NCBI GenBank assembly: GCA_014529385.2
Contig: CM043944.1
Coordinates: 75,713,884 to 75,773,883 of the forward strand
Reading direction: 5' to 3'
Source: Adiantum capillus-veneris
Taxonomy: Eukaryota > Streptophyta > Polypodiopsida > Polypodiales > Pteridaceae
DNA: 60,000 bases
In this document: in pieces, positions 10,979-21,734 of the stretch
How the letters are laid out: each line of letters begins with the position of its first letter
How positions within the stretch are numbered: the stretch's first letter is position 1
Program-made: the position numbers and the translations under genes
Notes under the pieces: model-generated
Told to the model about the DNA's origin: nothing
The model's database searches: none
Seen by the model: the letters and a program-made list of their open reading frames with translations, nothing else

Positions 10979-12273
10979 TTAACACTAGTTTGGTACCAAA
11001 ACAAAACACTTAAGTGTCCTTTTTTTTTTAAATTTAGATTAAATGCTTCTTGCGTCAGACGGTGTATTTAAGGAAACCCTCTTGATATGCTTAAATATGT
11101 TAGCTAGAGTGTCTTTGAAAAATATAACCTTACATTTTAGAAGCTATCATGATCAAGGAATATACTCATCAAGTGGAATCCCATAAGACTACGATTGATG
11201 CTTTGACAAAATCAACTTTATAAGCTCAAGAAAAAATGAAGTGACCTTGTAGAAAATTGTACACAACTTTTCTACAATTGTGTTGTAGATAATTTCAAGT
11301 TTCATGTGTGATAAAATTTACTTGAGAGTATTTAAAATAATGGGAAGTTCTACGTGTTTGATATGGCCATTTCAAGCATATCATTGTATGCATAGAACAA
11401 ATATGTTTTTGATGTGTTTTTTATTTTTAGAAAGTGAAACATTACTTATCCTCTCCAATGAGGACTCAAGGTGGCAAGTAGAAGTGCTTTGGTAAGAATT
11501 TTTTTTTGGATCATTTCAAATATTCAAAATTGTGCATGCAAAAATTTTGAGATTTTAATTCTTGAGACATAAGTATTCAAAACCTCAAATAACTTCAAAC
11601 TTTCCATACATATCAACTAAATGTATCAAAGTGCATGGTATGAATACAAATGGGATACCTAAAACCTTGGTTTCAATGTTATTGTGGAGGGCTCAAGATT
11701 TTTTTGCACGATCAAAATTTCAAGATAGGGTGTAAGCCACAAGATTTAAGTAAGTTAGGAAGACAAAAAAATACGTAGTTTCTTGGTTTTAACATATAAA
11801 GTCATCTGATGTTGTCAAATTGCACTAGAATGGACCCAATTCAACGAGAGGACCTTTGAAAGGCCAAAACTATGCTCGTAGTCAGCAGGTGCTCAAGTAT
11901 GAAATTATGTTTATAACTTGCCATTAAATTTGAAACTATTCCTTGAAGGTCATTACATTGTTATATAACACTAAGTACTAGCACTTGGCTTTTAAAAACA
12001 TAAAAAAGCTCAGCTCTACAAAAAGATATAAAAAATTTATGATTTTTTTGGCAGAACAGCTTGAAATTTTATAGAAAATTACGACTTAGAAATTACCACA
12101 ATTTTCTTCATAGGGCTTGTATTTTGACAAGGAGAAAATCCAATGTTTTCTTTGCGTCATAACCAACTTAGGGTAGAAGCAAGGTGTAAAAAAAATATTT
12201 CTAGCTTGAAAAATAAATTGTCAAAACTTCGTAAACAGGACACTTTAGTGTCTAGTTACAGAACTAGTGTTAA
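10979..12273. mobile_element. TTAA-flanked non-autonomous DNA transposon 2 (piggyBac-like termini)
   Basis: TTAA at 10979-10982, then CACTAGTTTGGTACC. The right end, read in reverse complement, is CACTAGTTCTGTAAC, and TTAA follows at 12270-12273. Both ends carry an inner palindrome-like ACACTTAAGTGTCC / GACACTAAAGTGTCC. It is related to element 1 in its first six terminal bases, its TTAA target and its inner GTGTCC palindromes, but otherwise diverged. The interior of about 1.29 kb has no transposase; short ORFs look random. It sits only 83 bases from element 1. Confidence 0.7.
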
Positions 12274-13560
12274 AATAGATCATAAATAGACTGTCCACCC
12301 ACTGAAAAAGTTGAAAACAGTTCTCATTTTAGGCTAAAAGTAAATATTCACGATTATTTATTTTCAGCTAAAAAGTGACCAATGTTGATACCAGAGACTC
12401 TATGCATGTGTACAAATAGCTTTTGTAAAGGCCCATAGAATTTGGATCACCAAACTGACCAAAACCTTGATAAAAATTGAAATCTGTATATATTGTCGAG
12501 AACTTGAGTGTGAATTGGGAAAATCTTGTCAAAACTTAGTGAAACTTGTCTCAGACACTTATATTGAAGTGTTAAACAAGTGTACATACTCAGTTGACCA
12601 AAAAAGATGCAAAAATTTGCCAAAAGTCCCATTTCTCAGCTTTTTTGACCAACTCAGTATACCACTAGTTTTGGCATGTTATATAAAGCCCACAAATCAA
12701 ATTTGATAAGATTTGGATCATTGAAGTAAGAATTGTGGCCAAATTTGTAAAGTCAGTCTGCAGACACAAAACTATTGACCATTTGAACAGGGACTATCCA
12801 AACTTGATGAAACTTGTCTAGGGAGCTTAAGTTGAGCTACTTAACCATTTTTGTGTCAACATTGTGGCAAAAAATTGCATAAAAATACCAGGAATAAATA
12901 ATCGCAATTGTTTACATCTACTACAAAATTGGTTATTTTTGTACATTTGTGTATACCTCAAGTTCAAGCACATCAAGTAGACTACACAAATCAAATTTGG
13001 ATCACAAAATTGAGACTTAAGATAGATTCTTGAAAACTGAGTCTACAAACACGAAACAGATGATAACTTGGACAAATTTTGTTAAAACTCAATGAAACTT
13101 GTCCAAAGACCTCAACAAGTTGAATACTTGGCAAAACAAGCCAAAAATTGTAAAAATTTGAGAAAAGTAAATAGTCCCAATTATTTACTTATGATACACA
13201 GAGACATAATTTTGAGCTTTTGAGTTTGTACAGTGTTAGAACAACAAAATACAAGACCACCGGTCAATTTTGGGTTCAATCAGATCCAAATTAGTATATG
13301 TTCACTCAGTTTCCAGGTTGCAGATAAGTCCTTTGGCTTTTTACAAAAATAGAATCTGAAAGTCTCAATTGCGGACTCACTTAGCTCAAATTGAAATGAT
13401 ACACATAGACCAGTCACAATAGTTAGCAAAAAATTGTACAGTCTTTGTGAAAGAATAGCTAACTTGATTAAAGCTGATACATGAATCAGGTTGCCGATAA
13501 GGAATTGAAAGCTTGGCAAGAGTTGCAATCAAGTCAAGTGGAAGAAATTGATAACTAGTC
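12274..13560. other. AT-rich non-coding stretch
   Basis: No supported gene. It contains loosely repeated phrases such as CTTGAGTGT/AACTTGTC and TTGGATCA (about 12440-13100), suggesting degenerate internal repeats. It may be the long leader of the retroelement ORF at 13603. Confidence 0.4.
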
Positions 13561-13602
13561 AATCCTTCGGTAAGTACTCTATCCAGGGCTTCACAAGTCT
13601 AC

Positions 13603-15619
13603 ATGAACCTTAGATCTGGTCGTATACTAGAAAACCAAGGTATATTTGGAGAGACCACTAGTAGAGTATCCATCAAAGAGAGTGTGAATAAAAGTGATCA
13701 CTTGGACACTATCTTTAAAGAAGTCTCATACACTTTTTCAGAATCAACATCTAAAATGTCTTCCTATTTGACTCATTCAGGAACCGAACGTTAGTGCAGT
13801 ATAAGCACATACTGATTTTATAAGACTAATGGCCATGGAGCTTAGGTTTACTTGGATCCTAATGAAGAGTATGCCATTCACATTGATGACCATGACATAG
13901 AGTTTGAAGAGGAAATCAGGGAAAACAAACAAGGAAAAATGTATATGGATAAAAATAGAACTTAGTATTTACAAGTTGAAAACCCTGACGTGATAGACAA
14001 ATGGGGGTTAGAAGTAAATACCATAATTCCAGATGAGGCAGCAAAGGAAGGACCACCGACTTTAGAATTTGAGGGATACGATCAAGTTGATTTGAAGCCT
14101 TTGAAACGGCTTAGCACGGTTAATCCTAGGATCAGAGTTTATTTTTGGGAGGATAGAAACGTCAAAGATCTTCTATGGACTTCTCATGCCAAAGCAGGAC
14201 AGCTAACACCCACGAAGATCATCTATATCTTCAAAATCAAAGGCAAGGGTGGAACAGATCTACCAACCTACCTATTTAGGGATTGTTATAACAATAACTA
14301 TTTTATGATGAGTCCTGAGGAGGTGGAACAAACCAAGTATCACTCCATCAAAGATTGGGTATTGGATCAAGGACCAGAAACTATTCTAAGACAAGAACTC
14401 TGTGAGAGATCTTTTGGGAGCAATGTTAAAAAACCCAAAACTATGCATCATAAAGAAAACTGGGTGACACTAAAGCCAGTCGAGGGCTACATGAGTCACT
14501 ATTTCCAACGAACTGGTTTGAAGGACTTGGGACAGGACCAATTTCCAAGAGACCGGGAGTTGAACCAAATAGACGTGTCAGACCAGTTGATTTTCAAAAA
14601 TGGGTCAGAAAATACAGTGGATCTGGGGATCTATGTGACTACTTAGCAAGCTTTAAATGAAAAAGTAAAAGAAACTGGAAGTAAAATCAAGAAAACCACT
14701 GTGAAATTTGGAGGATCAATTTTGGTAGAGAAATTTTTTGAGCCAATCAACTCAGCCTTGGAAGCTTACCAAGCGAGACTTAAAGTAGGCCAAAACATGG
14801 AAAACAAATGAAAAAACTATCCTTCTCCAAAGATGAAAGCAGATAAGCTTGAAGATTATCAAAATCTGGTAAGAATTACTCAAGAGATACTGGAAAAATA
14901 GCAATCCAAGCTCAAGAGTATAGCAAAACCTGAGGATCTTGTGGTAGGAACCAGTAAAGAGAAATCCAAAGTGGTGGTATAACCCCACCTTGAAACTAAA
15001 GAGACATAACTCATATATACCGACAGTGAAGATGCCTTAAATGGAACTCCGTTTGTAGAAAAAGACTGGACAGGATGCTTATGGGAAAAATTAAGAGAGA
15101 TTAATGATGGGAGTCTAACTCTGAAGTCAGATCCTATAGAGGAAGTTTGGTTAGACAATCTACCTCCAGATATGGACATGGATGTACAATCCTTGTATGG
15201 GGATTGCGGCTCTGAAGCTTCACGACTGTCTAAACCAATGACTTTGAAAACACTACCCTCTTACTTGGGAGATAACGAAGACAAATCCATAGTGTGTAAA
15301 ACCAATCAAATAAAAAGAGTGGAACAGACCCTAGTGGTAGACAACATCCATTCAATCATGTCTACACCTATTCAATGCACCCTTACTTTAGGAGAACTAC
15401 TAAAACTCAGACCATATTTATGGAATGATCTACAGAAAACTCTAGAGAAGGTGGGGATAATAGGGCCAATTGTCAAAAATTTGGGAAAATTAAAACACAA
15501 ACTGGATAACAAAGAGATTAGATCCATCCAAGTGAACAAAGTCGGAGAATACTATGAAGGGAAATAATAAAACACCACCCTTCCAATGAGATATAATGAT
15601 ATAGAAACCATGGCAATAT
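13603..15619 (+). pseudogene. Retroelement ORF upstream of protease, decayed
   Basis: Begins MNLRSGRILENQG at 13603; an NLRSG start is typical of plant gypsy gag-like ORFs. After a stop at about 13794 come open pieces at 13990-14646 (218 residues, including SPEEVEQTKYHSIKDWVL) and 15172-15567 (131 residues), then codons reading NDIETMAI at 15590-15619 that run straight into the copia insertion. The protease at 20507 completes the same reading frame. I recognise no capsid domain or zinc knuckle, so the gag assignment rests on position. Several stops and frameshifts make it non-functional. Confidence 0.5.
15615..15619 (+). repeat. Target-site duplication AATAT, left copy
   Basis: AATAT directly before the copia LTR. 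The identical AATAT follows the other LTR at 20507-20511. Confidence 0.9.
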
Positions 15620-15941
15620 TGTAAAGAATGAGGATGCCAGAGAGCTACACAAGACAAGCACAAAGCACACAGAGATGGAAAGCTTCTTCTTCTTCTTCAC
15701 AGAAAAGAGAGTACAAAATGACTAAGTGCTAAAGCTGAAAAGTAGCACATATGTACATGCGGTCACTAAGTGTGAACTCGCTAGAAGCGTACTAGGCTGG
15801 CACTATAAGTGTAGTCCAGCTGTAGAATCACTGGCAGAGATCCTCCGTGTCAGTCACCTAACGCGCCAGTAAGTAAATGTCGTAAGCAGCCAAGCTCCGT
15901 AGTGGATGCCAGCTCAAGGTGTAGAGCTCGACATCTCAACA
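15620..15941 (-). repeat. Copia 3' LTR
   Basis: On the minus strand it begins TGTTGAGATGTCGAG and ends CTTTACA, 322 bases, matching 20185-20506. The polypurine tract abuts it on the right. Confidence 0.95.
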
Positions 15942-16507
15942 CTCCCCCTCGAGGTCTGCATGTCGCAGAGTCCAAGCATAGTCCGAAAACGTCGAAGCTT
16001 CTCAGCTCCGAGGGCCTTGGTAAAGATATCCGCTATCTGCTCCTCTATGCTGACGTAGACCAAGTCGATGTCGCCCGCCAACACTCGCTCTCGAACGTGG
16101 TGGTAATGGACCTCTATGTGTTTGGTCCTGGCATGGAACACTGGGTTCCTAGCCAACTGCATGCTGCTGAGTTTGTCACAATGGATGAAAATCTGCTGCT
16201 CCACCTGCACTCCCAAGTCCTCAAGTAATGTGCATAGCCAAGCTACCTCGCACGCTGCAACTGCTGCACCTCTGTACTCGGCCTCTGTGCTCGATAAAGC
16301 AATCGTAGGCTGCTTTTTGTTGCTCCAAGTAACAGCAGCACTCCCAAAAGAGAACATAAATCCACTCGTAGATCTCCTATCAACAATGCTACCTGCCCAA
16401 TCTGCATCTGTATACCCATACAATGCGAATGGTGCATCTGTTGCATAGAACAATGCGTAGTCAAGAGTCCCTTGCACATACCTAAGTGTGCGTCGTACTC
16501 CATCCAA
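15914..16507 (-). pseudogene. Copia RNase H domain
   Basis: A 197-codon open frame with the copia RNase H landmarks in order: YGYTDADWAGS, ALSSTEAEYRG, CDKLSSMQLARNPVFHARTKH and EEQIADIFTKAL. The C-terminus runs across the polypurine tract into the LTR before its stop. A TAG at 16526-16528 (FM-stop-LPRKPH, where Gln is usual) separates it from the RT. In an intact element it degrades the RNA strand of the RNA/DNA hybrid during reverse transcription. Confidence 0.9.
15942..15951 (-). other. Polypurine tract of the copia element
   Basis: GAGGGGGAG on the minus strand lies directly before the 3' LTR start. It is the expected primer for plus-strand DNA synthesis. Confidence 0.8.
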
Positions 16508-16525
16508 ATGTGGCTTCCTCGGAAG

Positions 16526-17341
16526 CTACATGAACTGACTCTCCAAGCCTACTGTGTAGCTCAAGTCTGGCCTCGTGATAGTGAAGTAGATTAGACTACC
16601 CACAATCTTCCTGTACATATTGACATCCTCAACAACATCACCCTTCTCTGCACTCAGCTTTGCATTCACATCCAAGGGAATAGAAATTGGCTTACAATCA
16701 GCCATACCATACTTTGACAACATGTCCAAATCATACTGTCTCTGTGACATCCATACACCCTCTGGAGTCCTGATCACCTCAATGCCAAGAAAGTAGCGCA
16801 ACTCGCCTAAATCTTTCATTTCAAACTCCTGTTTGAGAAGACCCTTCACATGCTCAATCTCCATAGCATTGTCACCGACAATAATAAGGTCATCTACATA
16901 TATGGTAATGACCACAATCCCCACATCACTCTCACGTACATAGAGTGAATGATCAGCATGAGCTCTCCTAAAACCAATACTGACAAGATACTTGGCAATC
17001 CTGTCATACCATGCTCTAGAGCCCTGCTTCAAACCATACAAAGCTTTGAGAAGTCTGCATACATAATCTGGGTAACCTGGATCGACATAACCAGGTGGTT
17101 AATCCATATACACTTCCTCTTGCAACTCACCATTCAAGAAGGCATTCTTTACATCCATTTGATGCATAATCCATCCTCTAGATGCAGCCACTGCTATGAC
17201 AGCTCTCACAGTCGTCATCTTTGCCATTGGAGCAAAGGTCTCCTCATAGTCTATGCCATACGTCTGTGCATAACCCTTTGCGACCAGCCTTGCCTTCTGA
17301 TGCTCAATGTTACCATCAGCCTTATGCTTGGTTTTATACAC
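16526..17341 (-). pseudogene. Copia reverse transcriptase, two broken pieces
   Basis: The 17341-17099 piece has the RT N-terminal half ([20 protein letters not shown] and [19 protein letters not shown]) and ends at a TAA (17099-17101) where CAA for Gln is expected before PPGYVDPGYP. The 17041-16526 piece starts MYGLKQGSRAWYDRIAKYL and carries an intact catalytic ITIYVDDLIIVG and FEMKDLGELRYFLGIEV. The 5' end is shifted out of frame from the integrase by a 32-bp tandem duplication at 17320-17383. Confidence 0.9.
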
Positions 17342-18738
17342 CCATTTACAACCTTATGCTTGGTTTTATACACCCATTTACAGCCAATAGCTTTCTTGCC
17401 ACTTGGCAATGGCACCAACTGCCATGTGTCGTTTGCTTCCAATGCAGCCATCTCTTCATTCATTGCATCATCCCAATGCAGATTTCCAACTGCATCCTCA
17501 AAACATGTGGGCTCCACATCCTGTATCACCTTAGCCATGTAGGCTTGGTGATGCGCTAGATACCCATCATAAGTCAATTTTTGAACTGGATTTCTGACTC
17601 TATTAGATCTGCGTGGTCCTGGGTCACTCCTTTGTCCTCTAGCATCTTCTTGTACTTTCCTTACACCAGGTGTCCTGATAGCCGGAATTACAAATTCCTC
17701 ATCAAGACTTTGCTCAGAACCATCTGAATCCATGTCTACATGTGAAAAACCTGATGATGCATCAGCCATAAAGGGAGGTTCATCAACCTTTTCCTTTCGT
17801 TTTCGTGATACATTCCCTGTACCTGTTGGTGGAGTAACCTGCGTACGTAGTCTACCATTCCATGGTTTCTCAACAGAGCCACGAGAAGAGGACTCTTGTG
17901 GTCCACTCAAAACCTGTGACTGTGGCCTCACATTTTGTACAACCACATCATCTTTTACATCATCCCCAATAGTGCCATGTGCATTACTGTAACAGCTACT
18001 CATCTCATCAAAGACTACATCTCTGCTCACTCGTAATTCTCGTGTAGTAGGATTGTAGCACCTGTACCCCTTTTGTTCAAGGGAATATACCACAAGAATG
18101 CATTTCTCTGCTTTAGGATCCAATTTCCTACGCAACTCATATGGTACATGCACATAAGCTATGTAGCCAAACACTTTCAAGTGTGCCAAATCAGGCTTTG
18201 TACCTGTAAACTTTTCCTCAGGTGTTACATCATGCACCGCAGCTGTAGGTGTCTTGTTCATAATGTACACAGCTGTATTTATGGCTTCAGCCCAGAAATG
18301 ATGAGGCATGTTCTTCTCATGCATCAATGCACGTGTAACCTCTGCAATGTGCCTGTTTTTCCTTTCTGCGACCCCATTCTGTTGTGGAGTATATCTGCAT
18401 GTAAACTGCCTGCGTATACCATGCATTCGCAGAAAATCTGAAAAATCATTGGAGAAGTACTCTCCCCCTCCATCTGACCTCAATGTCTTGATTTGCATTT
18501 CTGTCTCCTTCTTAATCATGAATTTGAAGTCTTGAAAGTGACCAAACACTTCAATTTTGTTACGCATGAAGTGGACCCATACTTTCCTTGTATGGTCATC
18601 AATGAAAGAGACATAATACCTGCAACCATGTATACTTGCAGTATCGGTTGGACCCCAAACATTTGTGTGCACCACCTCAAGTGGATTTTTACATACATTG
18701 CGCTCATGTGGAAATGAGCCCTTTGACTGTTTTCCAAA
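17251..18738 (-). pseudogene. Copia integrase core and RT linker
   Basis: Integrase core downstream of a TAG at 18739-18741. It contains VVHTNVWGPTD, FIDDHTRKVWVHF, LRSDGGGEYF and TPQQNGVAERKNRHIAE. The second and third catalytic residues (D in RSDGGGE, E in VAERKN) are present, but the first, the D of the usual HTDVxGP, is N here, which should abolish catalysis. A variable linker (acidic; YDGYLAHHQAYM) leads to the RT start at FEDAVGNLHWDDAMNEEM. Integrase inserts the cDNA into the genome. Confidence 0.9.
17320..17383. repeat. 32-bp tandem duplication breaking the RT frame
   Basis: Two adjacent copies of CCTTATGCTTGGTTTTATAC plus 12 more bases, starting at 17320 and 17352. Because 32 is not a multiple of 3, integrase and RT fall into different frames: the codons for KWVYKTKHK are followed by out-of-frame residues. 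Confidence 0.9.
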
Positions 18739-20265
18739 CTAGCATGCTACACACACTTTATGCATACCATCCACCTTGAATTTGGGCAAACCTTTTACAA
18801 TCTGTTTTGATTGCATGCTGCGCAATCTCTGCTCATTGACATGGCCAATGCGTTTGTGCCAAATGTCAACATCAGCCACAACACCTTTGCCCTGTGCAAA
18901 TAATGCAGCTTTTACCTCATGCATGTCTACATTCAGCGTAAACATTCTTCCCACACATTTGCCCTCTGTGATAAGCTTACAGCCATTCTGGAAATCTTCT
19001 ACATAACAGCCATTCGGATTGAAACAAACCTGTAAACCCTGCTCAACCATTTGTCCAACAGAAACAAGATTCTTTGTAATGTTTGGGACATGAAGTACAT
19101 CTGCTAAGTACTTTGATTTCCCACTCTTCGTATTTAGAGGTATGTCCCCTACATGAGCAATGGGGTGAGCTGTGTCATCTCCTGTCTGCACATAGCCTGA
19201 CACATCTGGTTTGCGCATATCTCTAAACCACTCTCCATGAGACGTCATGTGATTAGAGGCACCTGAATCCACATACCAAACATCATCTTGGGTGGAATTC
19301 TCTGCAGTCATTGTACTCATTACATGCTGCATAACAAACATGCGCTCGTTTTTGCTGTCATCTGCATCTCTGCTAGTAGACGCATAGTTTCCATGTTCTC
19401 TCTTTCCACTTGCTTTTCCCTTTGGACAATCACGTGACATGTGACCTCTTTCACCACAAGTCCAACATTCTCTGCTATCTGGAGTATGTTTCTTCCTGCT
19501 TGATCCTGCACCACGACCTCTTTGACTCCCCCTGCCTTGAGACCGGTTTCCCCTGCCACCTGTATTGTTTTTATTTGATTGAACTTCTTGAAATTGGCCC
19601 TTGCAACCCCTTGGGCCTCGACCACGACCTCTACCTCTACCTCTGTTGGAGTTAGAATAGAAGGCCTGTTCAGAATTATTTCTTCCATGAGAAGAAGATG
19701 TGTCAAGGTTCTTCTCCTCAAGAATAAGCATAGAAATCAAATCTTGGAACACGGGGATGTCGTCTCTTGTATTCATGGAAGACCTAAAATGTACATACTC
19801 GTCTCCTAGACCATCCAAGCATGCACGGACAATGTCATCGCCTTCTACTGAGACTTTAATAGATCCAAGAGCCTCAATGATACTCTTGATCTTCAAGGCA
19901 TAATCATTGATGGAGAGGTTGTTCCTCTTAACCTGATTTAGATTTGACTTTAGTTGAAGCTTCCTGGCCTTGGTGTTCACCTCGAACACTCTGCCTAAGT
20001 TTCTCCATGCAATGGCGGGGGTTTCAGCATCCTGTAGATAGCCCATCATGCCATCTGTGATGCTCATAGAAAGCCAATACATCACTTTGCTCTGGCCGTG
20101 TTGCCAGTCCCTCAAAGCTTTTCTTTTTTCTGTTGTAGCTCTTGCTCTCTTAGCCTCTCTTTCTTGCACCAGGCTCTGATACCATGTAAAGAATGAGGAT
20201 GCCAGAGAGCTACACAAGACAAGCACAAAGCACACAGAGATGGAAAGCTTCTTCTTCTTCTTCAC
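18739..20265 (-). pseudogene. Copia gag, protease and integrase zinc finger
   Basis: A 508-codon open frame. It contains the gag core (LQLKSNLNQVKRNNLSINDY, FRSSMNTRDDIPVFQDLI), an arginine/glycine-rich basic stretch, CCHC knuckle CWTCGERGHMSRDCP, protease active site VWYVDSGASNHMTS, and the integrase HHCC finger (IWHKRIGHV ... HKVCVAC). It ends at a TAG replacing the expected Gln before FGKQSKG. Usual copia gag has some 80 more residues at the N-terminus. Here the frame starts inside the 5' LTR (MKKKKKLSISVCFVLVL), crosses the PBS in frame (WYQSLVQ) and enters gag almost at once, so the normal gag start and leader appear deleted. Confidence 0.9.
20173..20184 (-). other. Copia primer binding site (initiator tRNA-Met type)
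   Basis: TGGTATCAGAGC on the minus strand, directly abutting the 5' LTR. This is the standard plant copia PBS complementary to the 3' end of initiator tRNA-Met. Confidence 0.95.
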
Positions 20266-20506
20266 AGAAAAGAGAGTACAAAATGACTAAGTGCTAAAGG
20301 TGAAAAGTAGCACATATGTACATGCGGTCACTAAGTGTGAACTCGCTAGAGGCGTACTAGGCTGGCACTATAAGTGTAGTCTAGCTGTAGAATCACTGGC
20401 AGAGATCCTCCGTGTTGGTCACCTAACGCGCCAGTGAGTAAATGCTGTAAGCAACCAAGACCCGTAGTGGATGCCAGCTCAAGGTGTAGAGCTCGACATC
20501 TCAACA
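20185..20506 (-). repeat. Copia 5' LTR
   Basis: 322 bases, TGTTGAGATG...CTTTACA on the minus strand. It differs from the 3' LTR at about 11 positions, including three adjacent double changes (at the GTGT(CA/TG)G, AAATG(TC/CT) and CAAG(CT/AC) sites). Confidence 0.95.
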
Positions 20507-21640
20507 AATATTGGACAGTGGGATAGGCATAGCCATAGCCACGAAAGCAGTATGGGAATCATGGGGAAAACCAGCCATTAGACAAAATCGAATGATATTG
20601 CAATTGGCTAATGGACACATCGAAAGACCCTTAGGACTGCTTGGAAAAGTGATAGTTAAATCCTGTGGAATTGATTATCAACATACTTTTGCAATAGTGG
20701 ACTTTGGAAAGAAACTCAATTATGATATTATCTTGAGAAGACCTTTCATGCGACAAGTACAACTCATCTAGGATTGGTGAAACAATTATCTGTACTTGAA
20801 GCAAGTGGGATCAATAACAAGGGTTGATCTAGAAGATCACACTTATAGATGTCATGAAAACTCCCATACAATAATTTGACTCAGTCTCTTCAATTGAAAC
20901 TAAGATTCCATCTTTGTTGAACAAAGACACACCTATTTGGATGTGTGGAGTCTCAAAAAACAGAATTTTGAAATGAGAAGAATGTATCTTAGAAAGGGAT
21001 TGCATAGATGAAGCTTATGTACCTGAATCATTTGCGGAGCATTTGTTTGAGCCATTTGAGTGGACTCAAATTTTAGCAACAATGGATGTGTATGTAAGTA
21101 CATCTATGCCTACTTAATTTTGCAATGAGGAAGTCTATGACATAATTCCCATACAAATGATCTCAACCATTCACATTGAATACAAAATTCAAGAACCCAA
21201 GGACTTAATGAAAGCTCAACGTGTCTTTTTAGACCTCTACTATGATGCAATAGACGAGTTAGAAGAACATTCAACTACCTCAGAAGATTGGGGGTTGGAA
21301 AAAGAACATGTGAGAGCTAAACTACTCATGGAATGAGGGGAGGAAAAGTTTTTTGACTTTCTAAATTAGAAACCGCGAAGACAGAAATGGTATAGAAGAG
21401 AAAGAGACACCAGAAACTTAAAATCTAAACCAATGTCATCAGTCTCTAGTAGAACACAGTTTTTTGATGCGAACAGATGCACGTGATTGTGTCAAAGACA
21501 AAATCACGGGTACATATCCTTCAGAAAAAAAGCAAGAAATATCAAAAACATCGAGAAAAATGAGAAAGGAAACTCAAGCAAAACCTAAATACCATGACAA
21601 GGATTCAACCATGACACGAGTTGAACGAAGAAAGTGATAG
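20507..21640 (+). pseudogene. Retroelement aspartic protease and downstream ORF, split by copia
   Basis: Continues the frame broken at 15619. Removing the copia element and one AATAT restores an ILDSG active site (TMAILDSGIGIAIATK). The protease then has MILQLANGHIERPLGLLGKV, DYQHTFAIVDFGKK and IILRRPFMRQ, resembling retropepsins of plant gypsy elements. After a stop at 20769-20771 the frame is still readable (NNYLYLKQ, SITRVDLEDHTYR, and further to LEKEHVRAKLLME at about 21335) with increasing stops. No RT, RNase H or integrase follows before low-complexity DNA begins, so this was either a non-autonomous element or has lost pol. Confidence 0.65.
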
Positions 21641-21734
21641 CCGGTTTTCAAAAATCAAGAAAAAAAGAAAAAAAGTTGATCTTTCCTCTGCCCGAAGCAC
21701 GGCAGCACAGCCTGAGGTCTCAGCAATGCACTGG

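Larger units (their letters stand above)
15620..20506 (-). mobile_element. Ty1/copia element, nearly complete (4887 bp)
   Basis: Minus-strand copia retrotransposon with two 322-bp LTRs, a tRNA-Met-type PBS, gag-protease-integrase-RT-RNase H in copia order, a polypurine tract, and a perfect 5-bp AATAT duplication. It interrupts the protease reading frame of an older plus-strand retroelement. By eye the LTRs differ at about 11 of 322 positions (roughly 97% identical), suggesting a moderately recent insertion. Three nonsense codons, one frameshift and a changed integrase catalytic residue mean it cannot move on its own. Confidence 0.95.

Noticed and set aside
9557-12273. CACTA (En/Spm) transposons, suggested by the CACTAG termini
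   Set aside because: CACTA elements make 3-bp direct duplications. The bases next to the termini are TAA on the left and TTA on the right, whereas TTAA is shared by both ends of both elements.
17221-17559. Plus-strand ORFs across the copia element
   Set aside because: They are antisense shadows of the copia polyprotein, with no domain and poor residue composition.
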